A program made the translations under genes and the position numbers. DNA of 54,457 nucleotides from Hirudo medicinalis. Taxonomy: Eukaryota > Annelida > Clitellata > Hirudinida > Hirudinidae. The notes beneath the pieces are model-generated. The model saw only the letters and a list, made by a program, of their open reading frames with translations. It did not search any database and was not told the origin of the DNA. Location of the stretch: contig MPNW01000126.1 of NCBI GenBank assembly GCA_011800805.1, positions 24,101 through 78,557 of the forward strand, written 5' to 3'. Shown here in pieces: positions 13,892-26,802 of this stretch (positions are counted from its first letter, which is position 1; each line of letters opens with the position of its first letter).

Positions 13892-15673
13892 CACCATGAT
13901 AGCAGTAGCGATTACCTATGTCACCAAGATAAACAAGGCTCCTGAAGCAAGCCTGAGTTGCCCACTTCTTAATGGCCGTCTTTGTCTCGGGCTTCGAGGT
14001 TTGATCCGACGTGCCTGGAGCATATTAAATATAAAGTGCATTGTCAAAACAAAATTAAAAAATTATAAAAATTATAAACAAAAACCGAGACAAAACATTC
14101 ACTAATTTTTGCAATTAAGTTTATATTGCTTTTAGAATTCCATTTAGAATCTTTCTAAGGTACTAAAATTAAGCAGAAAATCAAGGTTGCAACATCCCTC
14201 GTCGGATCCTGGGAATCCCACAGATCTGTGGAATTACTCAGCTCGATCGTTCGGATCTATTCTCTGAATAACTGCTCGATAAACTTATTAGTTAACTTAA
14301 AAGTTGAAGAACCTCCGGTTTATTTCAATGTTATAATTGGTCGCAAATCATGGTTGTTGATTTTTTTTTCAAACAAGACATTCCAACATTAAATAATAAT
14401 AATAATAATATTAACGGCAACAACTACGACGATTGCAATAATAATAACAATGAATAAACTTTGAGCTACACCTAAATCTGACGTGATCATGAATCCTAGG
14501 TCGATGATGTCGTCGAGTTGAACGTCGAACTTCGACTGGATCTTCAGAAGCAGACGAGTGTAGTAACCTATGCCGGACGCCAGATGAGTCTTGAAGGCCT
14601 TGTCTATTCCGCCGTCCATTCTGACCTCCTGAGGATTTAATCCGAATTTATTTTTAGCATTTGTGTGTAATGTTCACGTTTGTGACACAGATAATGCCGC
14701 AGTTATGTCATTCAGTCATTTGAAACTGTAAATGTTTAAAACCAAAATTATGCAAGTAAATAATTTGACTTTAATATAAAATAAAAACAACAGCTACTAG
14801 ACATAGATTATATTATAAATATTTAATATATTTAATATATTTATCGTTTTATCGGATTATTATATTAAATATATTAAATATTTATAATATAATATAATAT
14901 AAATAAATAATATAATATAATAAATATTTAATATTTATATATTTATAATGATAATGGCTCTGAAAATTCACAACGACAGTCAAGCAGACCTTGATGTTCC
15001 TTTTGACGAGCTGTATGACGTCGTAGAATCCTTTCCGCCAAATCACTTCCTCCACCTTCCTTCCATATTCCAGTGGCCACGAAAACATCAACTTTTCACA
15101 GTACTCTTGCAATCTGCAAAGAAAATGCATTTTGTCTTTTGTCTTATCTATCTGTCAATGTCTTTTGATTTGGGTTCAACTAGCTTCTTCATTGAGCAAC
15201 TGTACTAATGCTTTTTAGTCCTAAAGTAGCATGTCAATATTTGTTTATTTGGATTCACTAATTAACAAGCTTAGATTAATAGTATTATTGTCATGGAGAT
15301 AGTTGCAATAAAACAAGTAAACTATCAGCTCTTATTCATGCAGAGGCAAAGCTAACCTGTCCCTCAAGAATATCACTTCAGGGAGAAATGCATCCCTGAA
15401 AACATTCTTTTTGTTCTGCACATTGTCCAGTCGCTTTATTATTTCACATACAGACCTGCAAAAGTTTAAGACGCACTTTAACTGGTACGAAAACCGCTCT
15501 CAAAAAAGTCATGCTTGAGTTATCTGCCTAAAATTACTGAAACCCAAATTATGTTGAAAAACTTTAATGTTAATAAAATTAAAGTTTAATGCGCACCTAT
15601 ATATTTTCTTAGCCTTTTCAGCTTCATAAGGCAGCTCTGGAGGCTTAATAGTAACTTTTTTAGCAGCTGACAT
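4980..15673 (-). CDS. SMG5: SMG5 (EST1-family nonsense-mediated decay factor), multi-exon
   Basis: Acts in nonsense-mediated mRNA decay: SMG5 pairs with SMG7 on phosphorylated UPF1 and recruits decay and PP2A activity (family knowledge). I chained about 26 phase-compatible exons (about 1,199 codons; human is 1,016): 15597-15673, 15357-15455, 14990-15113, 14472-14628, 13916-14014, 13367-13453, 13074-13152, 12651-12821, 12252-12323, 11733-11944, 11297-11395, 10805-11025, 10339-10513, 9714-10026, 9258-9442, 8569-8670, 8395-8446, 8026-8161, 7440-7700, 7007-7222, 6653-6841, 6560-6612, 6260-6349, 5913-5987, 5444-5631, 4980-5047. Diagnostic motifs: FSWPLEYGRKVEEVIWRK, THLASGIGYYTRLLLKIQS, ACFRSLVYLGDIARYQ, GMPYNQLGTLAGMNAYGF, and PIN-start YLVPDTESIYEGL followed by VVVPK-SLIDVLGLL. 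Residues about 430-760 are a low-complexity acidic linker. An upstream in-frame ATG at 15709 is an alternative start. The 3' end of the 7007-7222 exon could instead be 7073, and 6653 uses a weak donor. Confidence 0.93.
6148..6453. repeat. Cluster of (TAA)n, (ATC)n and (CATC)n tracts in SMG5 introns
   Basis: TAA repeats at about 6148-6177, ATC repeats at about 6222-6245 and CATC repeats at about 6421-6453. A coding exon at 6260-6349 lies directly beside the ATC tract. Confidence 0.85.
10160..10240. repeat. (GAAT)n tetranucleotide repeat
   Basis: More than ten near-perfect GAAT units in an SMG5 intron, trailing into degenerate copies to about 10280. Confidence 0.9.
10600..10785. repeat. (TAA)n/(CAA)n compound microsatellite
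   Basis: About 185 bases of TAA and CAA triplets filling most of an SMG5 intron next to the 10805-11025 exon. Confidence 0.9.
11046..11225 (+). repeat. tRNA-derived SINE-like element in a SMG5 intron
   Basis: CAAGTTAGCTCAGTGGGTTGC then GTGTCTTGTTTGCAACCTCG match the head of the 38945 element in order and spacing. The 3' half diverges and lacks the same tail. It is antisense to SMG5. Confidence 0.5.
12340..12612. repeat. Imperfect (ATC)n tract
   Basis: About 270 bases of ATC/ACC/ATA triplets ending in nine clean units at 12585-12611, in an SMG5 intron. Confidence 0.85.
13625..13900. repeat. Imperfect (GAT)n tract
   Basis: Degenerate GAT/GTG triplets ending in clean GAT repeats at 13855-13891, directly against an SMG5 exon at 13916. 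Confidence 0.85.
14807..14893. repeat. Perfect 33-bp inverted repeat with 21-base spacer
   Basis: Arms 14807-14839 and 14861-14893 are exact reverse complements, checked base by base. Both are almost wholly A and T; the spacer holds the few G and C bases. It lies in the SMG5 intron between exons 14472-14628 and 14990-15113. Confidence 0.95.
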
Positions 15674-15709
15674 TCTAAACGTCGTTCCAAAATCAAGCAA
15701 AATCAACAA

Positions 15710-17876
15710 GTGAGTAAAAGTGGCTCATTGAAGCTAAGTGCTAAAAACAAAGATGACACCGATTTGAATCTTATTTTATTAGTTGTAATTTAAAACACAC
15801 TGTAATATTTCTTAAAGGATTAATCAAAATTTTAAATTCACAATATTTAATAACAGTTTTCCATTGATCATAGCCTATTGAGCCCATAGTCACACGTTTA
15901 TCCAGGATGTTAAAATGACAAAAAATATAAATAACTAAAATAGTCTCGGATATTGACTTCGTAATTTTAATTCGTTTGGATTTTACCATATCAAATTCGA
16001 AATAACACGAATGGTACTCCTTTTGAAAGATAATATTGTAGATTCTTGTTTTACCCAAGCGCAGTGCGCACTGTGGGTACTTGATATCGACAGGAGTTAT
16101 TAAGATTGAGTGTTTATTGAGAAACAATGAGATTCAAGAGGCGATGGAGGGATGGAGTGCGATCGTGTGCGGACAGTTCAATCACTAGCGGATTTAGGAT
16201 TTAATATTAATAGCTGCGCTAAAGACTCGAAAAACTTCCTCGCAGAGAGAATAGAACAAATAATGATTCCCGCAGGAATGACTGCACATCTCTAGATTCT
16301 TGATATTTCGATAAAGGCATTCAAGGACCATTTGCGTATATATATCAATGATTATACTGAACATAGAATGAACTTTGTGAAGCCAATGCTGAAAGAGGTT
16401 GAGAGTTAGGTGAAGAATTCGTGACGTAAAAATACTGACAGCTGTGCTGCCGATGCACTATGAGCAGAGTAAATGGACAAGAAGCGCTCATTTAAAGAGT
16501 TCTATTGCTAGACATGAGATTGATCCTGAAGAAGACTATATTTGACTAAAGATATATTTTTCAAAGATACTCTGATTTAAGGGTATTCTAATATTCTGCA
16601 TAATCATCACTTTTATTAATAAATGACTAAAACCATGCACCTTGCCTCCTGTAACACAATAATTTTTGTACCACAAATGAATAAATGTGCCGGTATACGT
16701 CAAAATATAAGACATCCCCCGAAAATAAGCCCTACCACTTTTTTGGAGCAAAAATGAATATCAGATCATGTCTCATTTTCGGGGAAAGACGGTAACACAT
16801 AACGCTCGCGCTACTGGACATGATCATTTCACAAGCTCAGAGACCAATCCACTGAAACTGTCAATAGGACCTCCCCCAAACAAGCAAAATCAGACCGAAC
16901 ACCCCCCACCCTTGTTCGTTTTGACTTCTAAATACGCTTTATTCCTTGCTGGCCTTTTGCTATTAAAAATAACATTCGAACGACCCGATATTTGCTGTGG
17001 AGTTATATTTCACAATGCTAATAGAAATTCTAATCCGTTGGAGTTCATGTGATCGGCAGCAGAAAGGCACGAAAAGATCGTTAACTTGTTGGTGTCGCCA
17101 GCAGAACGAAGACGAAGACGAAGATGGAGCGAAAGCTAGTTACCATAATAAATATAAATAAATCATCATCAGGACCAGAGTTCGAAGTTTTAAAGCTTCA
17201 CTGGGCAGCTGTTTTCTGATGACTGAGTGAACGACGCGAATTTCATGTTACACTGTTGCCTGCGGACAACAAATTCAAACAAACGTACAGAAAGAGAGAC
17301 AGACAGACAGGCAGGCAGGCAGAATGAGACAAAAGCCATTTTATGTGAAAATGGAAAATACATTCCTTACAAGCGTTTCGTTTGAAAAGAGAGCGACTTA
17401 CAACTTACAGGACGGACGGATGGCGTGGCAAAGAAGCGCTTTCATTGAAAATTCCAATCGTAGGAGCGAGCAGATGTCAGAAATTGAAATAAAAAGAAAA
17501 AACATTAAAAAAAAAAAGAAAGTAAATAAAGCTGAAATGTGTTGACTTTTGACTCTCTGCCGTCGGCAAACATTTACAACGGGAGAGGCGAGCTTCTCGA
17601 ACGGCGACGACTGCACGTCGCACGTCCCTAAACACGACGACCGAAGACGACTACGTTTCAATAGCATTTGAAAACAGATCTGCCAAACTAAAAATCAAGC
17701 ATGCAACGCACATCCCCTCAGTACATCTCGTCTGCTCTCTTGTACTTTCACTTTCATTTTGATTCTCATGCAATTAAGAGGTATTAGCCAGGCCTACGAG
17801 AGAGACGCGCCCGGCAAAATAGCAGTCGAAAGTGAGGGGTAATAAATAAGTGGGGTCGGAGGTCGAGAGGTCGCCA
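15710..17876. other. Spacer between SMG5 and MYPT
   Basis: Contains the SMG5 promoter and the MYPT 3' end. A 118-codon minus-strand frame at 15771-16127 is AT-rich, resembles nothing known to me and is probably chance. A (GACA)n/(GGCA)n tract lies near 17290-17322. Near 16715-16785 there is a weak inverted match, CCCGAAAATAAG against CTCATTTTCGGG. Confidence 0.5.
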
Positions 17877-18025
17877 TCACTTGGAGAGCTTGCTGATGAC
17901 CCGAATGAGGGCTGCGTTTTCGTTCTTCAGCTTCGTGTTTTCAATCTTTAATGACTCCACTTTCTGCATCGGAAGGACGGGAAGATGTTAGCGATCGAAT
18001 GACACGTTAACGTTTATGTCGTTGA

Positions 18026-18060
<35 letters not shown>

Positions 18061-21000
18061 CAATAATAATAATACAACAATCAGTCATCATCAAAATTTC
18101 CGACAAATGACTAATCTTAGATTTAGCACAAAAAAAAATAAACACCTGAAAGATAGCAATGGGGCATTTAAAGAGGTTGAATCTGCATTCAACATTGAAC
18201 TGCACGTAACAATAGTTCATTCGAACAGTGCAACAATATCAGAGGAGCATAGAAACCTACCATTCCAAGAAATAATAATAATAACAATAACAATTAAATG
18301 ACAAGTCTTATTATTAATAAATAGTAGAGAAACCAAGTTCTGCTAATTAAATTTAATGACTTAAGCAACGTGAGGAAATATGGCTAACGACACGAGCCAG
18401 GATTTGAACCCCTAGCCCATCGACCACTGCCATCGCACTACTCACCTTCAGTTCTTCATCCAGGCTAGCAAGTTTTGCCTCCAACAATTTTTTCTCCTGC
18501 AATGGATTGTAATCATTGGTGATAATTATGATACAAATGACATCATCTCATGCAAGACATCATTGATCGTCTCATTATTATCGACGTGTATTGACATTAG
18601 GAACGACAGAATGCGATCATAAAATACGCTCGTTCGTCTCGACCGACCTCTTGAACTTCGGCGAGTTTCCTCTCTGAACTTCTTTTCTCCTGCGAAAGGA
18701 GAAAAAAATAGTTTGTTTTTGTTTCGACTGTGACTTTGTCGTCATTAAAAGAAATGTAAAACAGATTGCCAAGGCTTTATTTGTGCTCGTTAAAAATAAT
18801 AATTTTTTGAAAACATTTATGTTTGTTTTCAAAATTAGGCCCAGGGTTCACGACCCGAACCGTGCGCCCACAGGCTGCCTTCAAAATCACATGAGATTTG
18901 ATTGCATATGACTAAACGTCTCAAACGCACTCGACGACACCAGTCACTTTACCGACCATAATTCACCACCGTCGTGATGATCATCATCATAATCATATAA
19001 CTTATATCGATTGCACAGTTATTGCCATCGTCGAGTTGACGGTCGTTTGGCTAATTCGACATCTAACTCCACCTACCTTGAATCTGGCCTGTCGAATCCC
19101 TTCGAGGGTGTCGAGACGTCGGTTTGCAGCTGGGCATTCCTGAGGTCCCTCTCCAGCTGCTCGTTCCTCTTCTTCAGCGACTCGTTCTCCAGTTTCTCCT
19201 GCTCCCACAGCTTCGAGATGGAACGAACAAAAATAAATGAATGAATGAATGAATGAAAATTCCTTTTCAATAAATCTCAGCCAAATAAATACTTTGTAAA
19301 TACTTGAAACAATAAACATGGACATTCTCGATGTCTTCTTAATCAACATCATCATCATCATCATCATCATCAGTGATGGATGATTTTCTGCAGGCTTGCT
19401 GAAAAGATGAAACATGATGACAGCCAATTTTTACATTTTTCAAATGGCTCGGAGGCTTCAACTTAGGGGTCCAACGGGTGGATACGGGTTTGTTATGGAA
19501 GAGCCAGCGGAAGGAATTTGATGACGGATTAATTGAGACGAGAAAAGCTAAAAGGATGTCGCTTCAAGTCAGGCAAGTAAAGAGGCAAAATACTTGTAAT
19601 TGAAATGTCAGTCACAATTTAATAATATTAATGCTAAAATTATTCAATATTTTTTTGTTTATTATCAACTAATATCAAAAATTGTTGTCTAATTACCGAC
19701 CACCACGAGTTAAATCAAACAAAAGCAGTTAAAACTTGAACGTCTATATTAATCTATAAAATTGATTTAATACAATGACAAAAAATAAAACCAAAATGTC
19801 CGAGACCAACCTTTTGATAATCGACAGACAGAATGGCGCTGTTGGTTCCCGTGCTTCCCGTCCGAAAGTTCTGACCGGACGACAGAGAGTCGTAGGATGA
19901 CAAGATGGCAGACGACCGAACGATCGGCGACGGCTGCTGCTGCTGCCAGGAAGAGGAGAAGGTGGACCAGCGGTCGCGACCGGGGATGTTGGAAATTTTG
20001 ACGGGGGAGATCGACGTCGGATCCGGGTTGAATCTGGAGGAGGAGAACCGACCGACGGTGTTGGAAGTCGAGGTGAGGGGGAGACTAGTGGTCGACGGGA
20101 CGGCTTTCGGGAGGCTGGAAACGGAGTAGATTTCCGGATGGGAGGTCGGCATGGAGATGGCAGAGCACGAAGTCTCGGTGGTCATCTGGAGAGGCATTTG
20201 TTCCGAGTCGTCTGCCTCTTCTGTGTCGGAGAGTTGAATCTGCAGCAGTCAAAGAGCTTCTTAGAGGCATTTGTCATGTTAAGAAACATTATTCCAAGAA
20301 AGTCGTCGTGTTCACACTTTATACAACGGAAAATTTTTCAACTGCTAACTTTATTAATACGAATAATTTATGAATATTAATCAGAACCACTTGAATATTA
20401 ATCAAAACTACTTGAATATTAATCAGAACACAATAACAAAGATCTCACGTCAGCTCCCTCCAGTGATATCTTTCCGGTCGATCGTCTGCTCTCCCTCTTC
20501 CTTCGAGATCGACTGGCAGCCATTTTAACCACCGGATCCTCTCCTGTCTCGCCTTCCTTCGACTGGGTGTCCGAGAATGGTACAGGGACTTGCTGGTTCA
20601 ACGATTCTGCCAATGATCGCAATGGTGGTGGTGATGATGATTAGAGAAAAATTGGTTGCACAGTTCGATGGTGACAAAAATAATTACAATGTTGATGACG
20701 TCAAAAAACCATTCAGATTATCGGACGATCAGATTGGAAATTTTAATGGCAAAATAAACGAGGGTACGAACGAACACGACATTAACGACGGCAGTTGCAA
20801 TCGTCCGCAATTAATATTCGTGGTTTAACGACTCCACCCACCTCTCTGAGGGTTGTCTTGCAATTGTTCGGATATCTTTCTGTACAGGATCAGGGTTTCA
20901 GGCTGTCAAAGGCAAGACTAAATAAAGTCAAGAGTCCATGAGCGGGTTTTATCATTTGAGATAGACGACGACGACAGCAACAACAATAATTTATACATCA

Positions 21001-24000
21001 CTTACATCTTTGGATGATGAACAAAGGATTCCAAAAGTAGATAATGTAATCTCATTAACATCATGCAAGAGCTTAGTGATTGCTACCGAATAATCCTTGC
21101 TGTGCAGAGCGGGGGAGCCGAGCACGGAGCCCCTGGATCCGACGGGTGCCCTTGGATCTCCCTTGATGACGACCTCTCCGTCCTTCTTTTGCCACTTCTC
21201 GATTATTGTCGCCACCGAGGAATCGATCATTCCACCACCCTGACTCTCGGAAGCAGGGTGTACGTGCGGCACGGAGAAATTCTGCCCACTGTCCACGTCC
21301 CCAGAACCGCCCTTGGGGTATGGCACTGTCGAGGTGTCGGTGGAAAGAGGGTTGATCTTTGACTGGCCTTGGTAAGCTGCCTTGAGTGTGTCCTCAGCTC
21401 GCTGTATATCTTCCTTGGTGACTCCCTGAGTGATCAATTTTTAATTATCAAATAACTAATAAATATTAACAGGCTAATTAATTATAAGAATAACAATAAT
21501 AGCATTGACATCATGTTATTCATTCCTATAAGCCCTCGTTCTGGGGCATTGTGGTGTCTACTTCAGGATTCGAAGAAGAAACCTTAAACAGAACCACTGC
21601 CAAAACAAAGTACATCCACATCCACATCCACCCCGCTTTTGGCCCCGGTCATCCGTGTCGATGTACCTTGATTTGACTTCCGAACATTTAGAATCAAATT
21701 GTTATCGACAACAACCGACATCTATCTACGACACCATTCTATTTTGAGGCCAAGTCTCCCACCTTGGACAATGAAAGCCCGAGCATGCTACGCAAAGAGA
21801 ATCGCGGCTGGAGTCGGGAATTAAAAACCTTCGGAACGCTCGCTCACCTGGGTCGACCTCCGAGACTCCCTCGCCCGTTTGGCCTTGAGTTTCCTTTCGA
21901 GTTCGTTGGCGTCGTCCCTCTTGGAGTTGTCGGTCAATCTGAGAGGATGTCAAGGATTCGGTTAGTAAATTTGTATGATAATTAATTACATCAATGCTAA
22001 CGTTAATGCTAATTATGTAAGAATCTAACGGCCCGAATCGTTACTCGCAATTGTATGTTTAATTTTAATATTTACGTTTAAAATGCTGACCCATGCTTCT
22101 CAAATTAATTATATTTATAACATATTACAGATTAGAAATATTATAAATATGGCTCGAAAATAATCATCGTTGTAAGAATAATTATACACTCACATCGAAA
22201 TCGCACGACATGCCCTCACTAACCTCTGGTGAGAGCTGGCTATGCTAGCGAGTGCAGCTGCTGTCTCTGGCCTGAGGAGGGAGGACTGTTGACTCGAAGG
22301 CAGTTCGACTTCTTTGATGGGTTCCAACTGTTGATGATGCGGGTTGCTACAAAATCAATCGATTTGTCGTCAAATTGTCGTCGGAATTGCATTCGATCGT
22401 GCACGCTGCCATCTGCCCGCTATATGAAGGTTTTGCGGCCGCGGAGCGGGCGGGTCACGAACCCGCATCCCACGGCTCGAAGGCCATTCCGACAGCGGAA
22501 TGCCTAAATACCGGCAGCAAAGGTATTTTGTTCGCTCTCAAACAAAGTCGAGTGATGTCGGCCCGCTTAAAGCAATCGAACTGACAACAACAACAGCAAC
22601 ATAAACTTTTCAAAACCTTCTCTCGACGTCTCGTTCGAGTCTCAGAACAAGAATGCGGCCCGACAATACCGACCGAGCTCAAAACAAAACGAATCTCGAA
22701 TTCCCTAGCCTTCCTTATTTATCCATCCATCCACGCATTCGTTCGCAAACTTGTCGACGTGCGTGCACATTCGACTTTCCTAGGGCAAAATTACGTGCAC
22801 TCCAAAAAGAAAAAAAACAGTCGCATATTTGAGCGGCATCCCTCGAGCCGACGGGATTCTTAGACGAGCCTTTGAAGCAAATAAATCCTTTGGACGAGAT
22901 GAACGTCATAATTAAGATCGTAAATACAAACGTAAACATTGCGAGAATAGTTTAAGAGACTCCTCGATCTATTGATATAAACAAGCATGCCTCTGAAACC
23001 CCGAACAGTTCGCGTTTACAAAGCACCGAATACGCAAAACAAATCCGAGCGGTGTCGTTGCGACATCGTTGCATGGATAGTTGCCGACGGCAACCGCATC
23101 ATCGAACGCTTATCCTCCGACCACGACGATCAGATGCCAATGAAACTTTATGCCAATGAAAATAAATGAATATTCATAATTACTCTGGGGATTGCTCTCC
23201 GCTCCTCCTCAGCTCTTTATCTTCGTCGGTTTCACCCGATTCCTAGAAAAGAAATAACTTTAGTCTCCTCCCACAGAATAATGGCGGCCCAATCTCATCG
23301 CCCCTTCCAGAAACGTGCCTTTTTGATTTGCTCGTCAGACAACTCGACCACTCCTTCGACGTCGATGTCATTCTCTGAGTTGCTCGACCTCCTATAAGCC
23401 AACCTCCACAGGGAGGGGTCTCCCGACCTTCGCATCAAGTCACTGGCTATCAACCTGGGTCGACTTATCTGAAATAAATACTGAGAGAAGTCAGTTGAAA
23501 CTGCTCAGATCCATTAGTGACGATCACGTGCTCAGTTTAATTAGTAATTAATAATAATAATAATAATAATTAGTTAATTGCAATTATGTAATTTGATACC
23601 GATCGACAAATTATAAATTCATGTACCTCGGAGTTGCATTTGGGTCTGGGCACTTCCCTCCTCATAATGACAACGTTGGAGTCCGAAGCCCTCTGCTGAC
23701 CCAGCTTCTTTTTCCTCTCCTCCAATAAGAATTGAATGCGATCTTCCGACAGAACTTCTTCGGGCTTGTTGTCCGATCGCTCCGTCGCGGCCGGAGCCTT
23801 GACGTCGGGCTTCATTCCCTCGAACTCTCGGTCCTGGAACTTGTCGGCCTCGACCTGGATCGCGACCCGCCCGTCTCCAGTTTGACCCTCCTCCTCGATG
23901 GGTCTGACTTTGGCGACGGTCTTGTTCTGGTCGGAATCGCCGAACGAATCGTCGTCCTCCGAAACCGGGAGGTTGGGCATCATGGGGGGTTTCTCGTCCT

Positions 24001-26759
24001 CCTCGTTCTTCCTCTGCAAGTCCTTCATCTGACCTGCACTGATTCGGGTGATGGAGCTCCTGGGTTCAAAGGTCGACGGATTGTCGATCAATCGTAGGAT
24101 AGTACTTTTACTGACTAATGGTCATCAACTAAGCCTAGCGAAAACCCGTCGGCTATTTGTACGTCAATGTTGTTATTAAGTAATTAAGTATAAATAGCCA
24201 TTATTTAGTTAGAGTGCAGTGAATTTGGCACGGGCTTTAGATATTGACATCGGTCTCGACCGTCAAGAGAGTGGGACGAGTGGTTTTCAAGTCGACGTAA
24301 ATCCGGCGACGACGGCGCCAGTGTCGCGATGCGACGGCAACAGAACCTCTAAAAAAAGTACCGTGACTCACTTTCTAATCTTGTTCGAGGTCGGGATACG
24401 TTGGAATTCTCCGGCAACTGCAAATAAAAAGATAAACTAAAATCAGCAATTGTTGCTTCGACAATCCGCTCGAATGCCCCCCCCCGATCGGCTGTTCATC
24501 GAGAAAGCAGGGGCGTACGTCGCGGTGTCTGTTTCTACGACGACACCTGTCACGATCACAAACGTTTGCAATTTTTGCTTTCATCAATAATTCGCAGAAA
24601 TTACTGTTATTAACGGATTATTATTATTATTATTATTATTGTTGTTGTTAATGAATTATTTCACCGATTTCTGCTTCTCCAGCAACTCCTCCAATAGCCC
24701 GACGACGTTCGGATCTGCGACATCCAACGGGGTGTTGCCCTGAAGGATGGATATTGTAGTGTCATTGTAACTAATTAATTATTATTGCCAGCTAACTAAT
24801 TACAATTGCCATTGTTTGGCATTATTTTCAAAAGTGTTTTGCTCGGAGATTTTACCGACAATCTCTAAGAATGGGGATGATGACGATTATGGTGGTGGTG
24901 GTGGTGATGATGATGATGAGGAAGATTATTTATAGATGACGTGGTATTAAACGTAATTTCCGTCGTCGTCATGATCAAGTGGGATGAGTGAAGCACTTCA
25001 GGTGTTGATGAGTACACTAATTCACAGGTGCTAACAATCGTGGTCAATGTGAAGAAACGTTCAGTAATCGTAGTAATTTGGTAATTTGCAGTCATCGCGA
25101 TCACATTAATAATTAAAAACACGCAAACATGGCCGTTCGTCGCAGTTACCTGATGATTGACAGCTCTCAAGTCGCAGTAGTTTTCTGCCAGCAATCTGCA
25201 GGCTTCCTCCTGCCCCCAGTGGGCGGCACCGTGCATGGGGGTCCAGCCCTCGTTGTCGACGGCGTCGACTGGCGCCCCGAGTTGTATGAGGTGTCTTGAA
25301 TCAAAGTAAAATCGTGTGCGTAAAAAATTGATGGCTAACGTTTAACTAACTGCAGTGAAATGTCTCACTTCATGATTTCCTGGTAGCCCTTGACTGCAGC
25401 CACGTGCAGGGGCGTCGCCCCGGTCCTGTCGTCCACCGCACCCTCATAAATGCCGGAGTGACTCCATTTCCCGATGTCCTCCATCATCATGCGCTCTTCT
25501 GCGTTGCGAGCCTTGTTCCCGTCTATTCCTGTTTATGTGAGGGACATCGCAGGTGTTGATATGCATTATTATAACTGCAATGGTGACTAATTTGTGTCCT
25601 GTTCGTTCCAACTGCCGTAATGAAGTTGACGGCTGCGATTGCGAAAGTTGTTGCGTCATTGCGACGGCACACCGAATCCCGGTTTTTAAGCTCAAGGAGG
25701 GATGTCAGAAAACACTTCGTCGACAAATAAGGATGACAAAGTACTTCAAGAAATATTCACTTGAAATTAATTTTAAATGGAAACATATTCCTCTGGAAAT
25801 CAAAGGAAGTTGCCCATGCAACATTTTGCTGACTCATGGCAATAAAGCAGCATTAGCAGTAAATAAAATAGCATTCAGTCGCATCACTTCACATTTCATA
25901 GCAAATCATCCTAATAATTAGAATCGGATCGTCCGTGGGGCACCTATGTGAAAATCTCCGAGAAATTCTGGGAAAGAACGCATAAATTCAAATCGAGCAG
26001 CCTCACAATCTCGCACGCCCGAAGCCTCGAGAAGACACACTCCACTCCACAGCGAGTCTGGAGATCGAACACGAGATCATTGCAACGAAAACAAACAAAA
26101 AAGATCGACAGATATCGAATACAATAGATATCGGTTCATGTCGGAAGTCAAGGATAAGCGAATGATTCGAACTCCGCTCGAATCCCGATCCTCGAGCGGG
26201 TGCAAATTCTAATCTCGGAAATTATGCTTCAGACGACCAAATTCTCCCTAATAGTTTTTCTTTTTTTTTTCATTATAGCAAACGATAACGTCGGCGTTGC
26301 ACATTCGTCGACGTGATTGTCGTCGTTGTCGAGCACTGTGTATCATTACGACCGGTACAATCGACACGTCTACTACGTCATACTACAACTCCACAATAAC
26401 AAATACTACATTTACTACCTTTAATCACAACTCAATAGAGCACATATGCATGATTGATAACGATGCAGCACACGTCTGCTCGCGATACTGCACGGCAACT
26501 GTCGCGAACGTGACCCCGATCGTGCCAGAACTCGATCGCAGACCTCTGGGTTCGAACCCCAGCTTGCATCAGCACCAGAGTAAAGCGATCCTTAACAGTC
26601 AGGCGAAATGAATGCATTTAACTAGGCTCGCCATCGCGATCTTACTTCAGCAATTAACATGAGAATGGTCTACACTGGCACTCAACGACAAGTGCTCGAC
26701 GCTGCCAGCATCGCACGTACTTTCGCCAGTGCAAGATCACCATAATTTCTGTAAATTAC

Positions 26760-26802
<43 letters not shown>

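Noticed and set aside
15771..16127. 118-codon minus-strand frame upstream of SMG5
   Set aside because: AT-driven codons, no known similarity and no coding context. It lies where the SMG5 promoter should be.
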